DNA of 17,559 nucleotides from CAZWRK01 sp964635875 (GTDB taxonomy: Bacteria; Pseudomonadota; Gammaproteobacteria; Burkholderiales; Aquaspirillaceae): NCBI GenBank assembly GCA_964635875.1, contig CAZWRK010000091.1:1-17559 (forward strand). Direction: 5' to 3'. The position numbers and the translations under genes were made by a program. Numbering within the stretch: position 1 is the first letter of the stretch; each line of letters starts with the position of its first letter. Under the pieces are notes generated by a model. That model was not told the DNA's origin. It was given only the letters and a program-made list of their open reading frames with translations, and searched no databases. Positions 14,839-17,559 of this stretch are shown in pieces.

Positions 14839-14849
14839 TATATACAAAT
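14834..14849. promoter_or_regulatory. HutC-like operator box C (perfect palindrome)
   Basis: ATTTGTATATACAAAT is a perfect 16-base palindrome 17 bases before the hutI start, closely resembling the TTGTATATACAA-type operators bound by HutC, the urocanate-responsive GntR repressor of histidine utilisation. The position and the neighbouring hut genes support this. The hutC gene itself is not in the window. Confidence 0.75.
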
Positions 14850-14866
14850 TAGGAGATTGATTAGAC

Positions 14867-16108
14867 ATGAAGCCTTCCCCCTCCCCGCGCACGCTGTTCC
14901 ATCGGGTGCGACTGGCCACATTTGACCCCCAAGTTGCTGCGCCTTATGGCGCACTGCTTGAACACGATGTTGTTGTCGAAGCGGGTCGTGTTGCGGCGAT
15001 TGTGCCGCGAGAAACCCTCGATCCGCGTCAGTTCGATGGCGAGGTGATCGATGGGGCGGGTGCATGGATGACCCCCGGCTTGATCGACTGCCATACCCAT
15101 TTGGTGTACGGCGGCAATCGCGCCCAAGAATGGGAAAAGCGCCTCAGCGGTGTGCCTTATCAGCAAATCGCTGCTGAGGGGGGCGGGATCGTTTCCACAG
15201 TGCGCGCGACTCGTGCGCTGGAAGAAGATGAGCTGGCCTTAGCCAGTTTAGACCGTCTGAAGGCGTTGATGGCTGAAGGCGTGACCTGTGTCGAAATTAA
15301 ATCCGGCTACGGCTTGCAACCGGACGAAGAGCTTAAACAGCTCCGTGCTGCTCGCCGTTTTGCCACGAGTTTTCCGATCGAAGTCGCGACGACCTTGCTT
15401 GCCGCGCACGCCGTCCCACCTGAGTTTGCCGGCCGCGCAGACGATTATATTGATCAAGTAGTTTTACCGCTGATTCCTGTTGTTGCACGAGAAGGCTTGG
15501 CCGAAGCGGTCGATGTGTTCTGTGAGGGCGTCGGCTTTTCCCCCGCACAAACGCGCCGCGTGTTCGAAGCCGCCCGCGCCCACGGCCTGAAAGTCAAAGG
15601 CCATGTCGAACAGCTCTCAAATTTGCACGGTGCCGCCTTGGTCGCCGAGTTCGGTGGCTTGTCTGCCGATCACATTGAATATCTCGATGAAGCCGGTGTG
15701 GCCGCCTTGGCGCAGTCCGGCACGGTGGCGGTGTTGCTTCCCTGCGCGTATTACTTTTTGCGCGAAACCCAAAAGCCGCCTGTTGATTTATTGCGCGCAG
15801 CGGGTGTGCCGATGGCGGTTTCGACCGATTTAAATCCGGGCACCAGTCCGTTTGCTTCGTTGCGTTTGGCGATGAACCAAGCCTGTGTGCTTTTTGGCCT
15901 GACCCCTGAAGAAGCCCTCACCGGTGCGACCCGTCATGCCGCACAAGCCTTGGGACGCAGCGCGACGCATGGCCGCATTGCGATCGGCTATCAAGCTGAT
16001 TTGCTGCTGTGGAACGTCGATCATCCGGCCGAAATTGTCTATGGACTGGGCGCGAATCCTTTACGTCGGCGCGTGTTTCGCGGTGTTTCACAGGAGATGA
16101 GTGCATGA
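14867..16108 (+). CDS. hutI: HutI, imidazolonepropionase
   Basis: A 413-residue amidohydrolase of normal family length. It hydrolyses 4-imidazolone-5-propionate to N-formimino-L-glutamate, the third step of histidine degradation, in the cytoplasm. The metal-binding DCHTHLVYGG motif gives H76 and H78; further family motifs are LLAAHAVP, KGHVEQLSN, SADHIEYLDE and the STDLNPGTSP loop. The ATG at 14867 is preceded by AGGAG 11 bases away, a slightly long spacing. It is the first gene of the hut operon here, behind HutC-like boxes, and its TGA overlaps the hutG start by four bases (ATGA). The base composition is more GC-rich than in the pqq region. Confidence 0.97.
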   Translation: MKPSPSPRTLFHRVRLATFDPQVAAPYGALLEHDVVVEAGRVAAIVPRETLDPRQFDGEVIDGAGAWMTPGLIDCHTHLVYGGNRAQEWEKRLSGVPYQQIAAEGGGIVSTVRATRALEEDELALASLDRLKALMAEGVTCVEIKSGYGLQPDEELKQLRAARRFATSFPIEVATTLLAAHAVPPEFAGRADDYIDQVVLPLIPVVAREGLAEAVDVFCEGVGFSPAQTRRVFEAARAHGLKVKGHVEQLSNLHGAALVAEFGGLSADHIEYLDEAGVAALAQSGTVAVLLPCAYYFLRETQKPPVDLLRAAGVPMAVSTDLNPGTSPFASLRLAMNQACVLFGLTPEEALTGATRHAAQALGRSATHGRIAIGYQADLLLWNVDHPAEIVYGLGANPLRRRVFRGVSQEMSA

Positions 16109-17195
16109 ATATTGATTTTTCGCTCTGGACTGGTCGGGTCGATGCCGCCGAAGGCGATCGTGCGCGGCGCTGGCATCAAGTAGTGCAGCCGGTCGTACAA
16201 GACGCGGCCGCCGGTATCGCCCTTTTGGGCTTTGCCTGTGATGAAGGTGTGCGCCGTAATCAAGGTCGTGTCGGTGCAGCCGCTGGCCCCAATGCCTTGC
16301 GTCGCGCCCTCGCGAACTTGGCTTATCACCCGACCTTGCNNNNNNNNNNNNNNNNNNNNNNNNNNNNNNNNNNNNNNNNNNNNNNNNNNNNNNNNNNNNN
16401 NNNNNNNNNNNNNNNNNNNNNNNNNNNNNNNNNNNNNNNGGCCCCAATGCCTTGCGTCGCGCCCTCGCGAACTTGGCTTATCACCCGACCTTGCCGGTGT
16501 ACGACGTGGGCAACGTGGACTGTGTCGAGGGTGATCTAGATACCGCTCAACACGCATTAGCCGCCGCCGTAGCCGCCGTGGTCAGCGCGGGGCATTTGTC
16601 TTTGGTGCTGGGGGGCGGGCACGAAACCGCCTATGGGCATTGGTTAGGCTTGGCTGCTGCGCATCCCGACGCTCGCATTGGCATCATCAATTTTGACGCG
16701 CACTTTGATTTGCGCACCGCTGCCGAAGCCACCAGCGGCACCCCGTTTGCGCAAATTGCCGCCGATTGCCAGACCCGTCAGCAGCCTTTTGACTATCTGT
16801 GTTTAGGCGTTGCCGAAACCGCCAACACCCAAGCCCTGTTCCAAACCGCGACTGATTTAGGCGTGCAATGGCGGCTCGATCATGAAATGAACGCATGGCA
16901 GCTCCCCGAAATTCGTCAGCAGTTGAATGACTTTATCAATGGTGTGGACGCGGTTTATCTCACGATTGATCTAGATGTTTTGCCTGCTGCGCAAATGCCT
17001 GCGGTATCGGCTCCGGCTGGCTATGGCGTAGAGATTTCTGTGCTGGAAACCTTGGTCACGCAGATTGCGCAGAGCACCAAACTCATCGGCGCTGACCTCG
17101 TTGAATTTAACCCTACTTACGATCTCGACAGCCACGGCGCAAAAGCCGCCGCGCGCTTGGCGTGGTCGATTGCCCGTCACTATCGTCGGCCCTGA
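16105..17195 (+). CDS. hutG: HutG, formimidoylglutamase (interrupted by an assembly gap)
   Basis: A ureohydrolase that cleaves N-formimino-L-glutamate to glutamate and formamide, the last step of the four-enzyme histidine pathway. The ATG at 16105 has AGGAG 8 bases upstream and overlaps the hutI stop. Manganese-binding motifs of the arginase/agmatinase fold are visible: GGGHE (after LSLVL), NFDAHFDLR, and TIDLDVLPAAQMPAVSAPAG. The gene contains 100 N (16340-16439) with the same 55 bases on both sides. Removing one repeat plus the N (155 bases) joins the two frames without a frameshift and gives a 311-residue protein, the expected family length. As written, the sequence looks broken; I regard it as an intact gene with an assembly flaw. 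The 37-base gap to hutU suggests one operon. Confidence 0.93.
16285..16494. other. Assembly gap with duplicated 55-bp flanks
   Basis: Bases 16285-16339 and 16440-16494 are identical, on either side of exactly 100 N. A contig overlap of 55 bases with a fixed-length spacer is typical of de Bruijn graph contigs that were scaffolded but not merged. The hutG reading frame is continuous if one copy and the N are removed. Confidence 0.93.
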
Positions 17196-17232
17196 CCCGA
17201 CGCCATTCTAAAAAACTGAGGAGGAAACCCCC

Positions 17233-17559
17233 ATGACTGATCCCCGCTTTGATGCTTCCCGCGTGATTCGCGCGCCGCGTGGCACCGAAAAAACCTGCAA
17301 AAGCTGGTTGACCGAAGCCGCTTATCGCATGATTCAAAACAACCTCGATGCCGAAGTGGCCGAGCATCCGCAGTCTTTAGTGGTGTACGGCGGCATTGGC
17401 CGCGCGGCGCGCAACTGGGAATGCTACGACAAGATTTTAGAAGTTTTGACCCGTCTCGAAGACGATCAAACCTTGCTGATTCAATCCGGCAAGCCGGTCG
17501 GCGTGTTCCAAACCCACGAAGACGCACCGCGTGTTTTGCTGGCGAATTCGAACTTGGTG
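17233..17559 (+). CDS. hutU: HutU, urocanate hydratase (N-terminal part)
   Basis: An open frame of 109 codons running off the window end; the full protein is usually about 555 residues. The ATG at 17233 has a strong AGGAGG 8 bases upstream. The sequence is clearly urocanase: RAPRGTEKTCKSWLTEAAYR, AEHPQSLVVYGGIGRAARNW, and LIQSGKPVGVFQTHEDAPR with LLANSNLV. The YGGIGRAARNW and SGKPVGVF segments line the NAD+ site. Urocanase uses tightly bound NAD+ as an electrophile to hydrate urocanate to imidazolonepropionate, the second step of histidine degradation and the supplier of the HutI substrate. It follows hutG in the same operon. The likely remaining hut genes (hutH, hutC, transport) would be downstream. 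Confidence 0.96.
   Translation, partial: MTDPRFDASRVIRAPRGTEKTCKSWLTEAAYRMIQNNLDAEVAEHPQSLVVYGGIGRAARNWECYDKILEVLTRLEDDQTLLIQSGKPVGVFQTHEDAPRVLLANSNLV

Noticed and set aside
14737..14925. Small hydrophobic frame between mocR and hutI
   Set aside because: It lies over the hut promoter and operator boxes, runs into hutI in another frame, and has no ribosome binding site.
16009..16557. Frames reading through the N stretch
   Set aside because: They depend on unknown bases and on the duplicated flank; the collapsed hutG frame explains the region.
16105..17195. hutG as a pseudogene or tandem partial duplication
   Set aside because: The exact 55-base repeat at a 100-N gap and the restored frame point to assembly, not biology.
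1..17559. tRNA, rRNA, CRISPR arrays, insertion sequences or prophage genes
   Set aside because: None seen on reading both strands; no regularly spaced repeats, transposase motifs or cloverleaf-like sequences were found by eye.

Overview
The window looks like a chromosomal piece of a Gram-negative proteobacterium. It encodes PQQ synthesis, a periplasmic quinoprotein alcohol dehydrogenase with a c-type cytochrome, a polyhydroxyalkanoate phasin, a fused indolepyruvate:ferredoxin oxidoreductase of the type common in beta- and gammaproteobacteria, and a hut operon with HutC-type operators. A betaproteobacterium (Neisseriales-like) or a gammaproteobacterium fits best, but I cannot fix the genus by eye.

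Layout. (1) Positions 1-1699, plus strand, AT-rich: the 3' part of a PQQ operon, pqqC (partial), pqqD and pqqE, each joined to the next by overlapping start and stop codons. A very long, nearly perfect hairpin (1702-1767) ends it. (2) 1774-2922: a DUF3095-type protein with nucleotide-cyclase-like metal motifs, whose ribosome binding site lies in the 3' arm of that hairpin. (3) 2911-5772, minus strand: PQQ alcohol dehydrogenase, terminator, small cytochrome c, then a LuxR/NarL response regulator. The dehydrogenase carries the Asp-x-Asp signature of lanthanide-dependent enzymes. PQQ made by the first block is the cofactor of this enzyme, so 1-5.9 kb reads as one alcohol-oxidation locus: cofactor synthesis, enzyme, electron acceptor and regulator. 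(4) 6060-6614, minus: phasin. (5) 7122-10580, plus: a 1152-residue indolepyruvate ferredoxin oxidoreductase alone between its own promoter region and terminator. (6) 10762-11814, plus: an OmpR-type response regulator followed by a stand-alone Hpt protein, with no histidine kinase nearby. (7) 11918-14678: a BenE-family transporter divergent from a MocR-type (GntR-aminotransferase) regulator. (8) 14679-17559, plus: hutI, hutG and the start of hutU (histidine degradation) behind a promoter region with three HutC-like boxes.

The 100-N gap in hutG appears to be a scaffolding artefact. The 55 bases on its left are repeated exactly on its right, and collapsing the repeat restores one 311-codon hutG. 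No RNA genes, insertion sequences or CRISPR arrays were seen. The most interesting signals are the lanthanide-type motif in the dehydrogenase, the cyclase-like protein with a hairpin-buried ribosome binding site next to the PQQ operon, and several clean palindromes in promoter regions.
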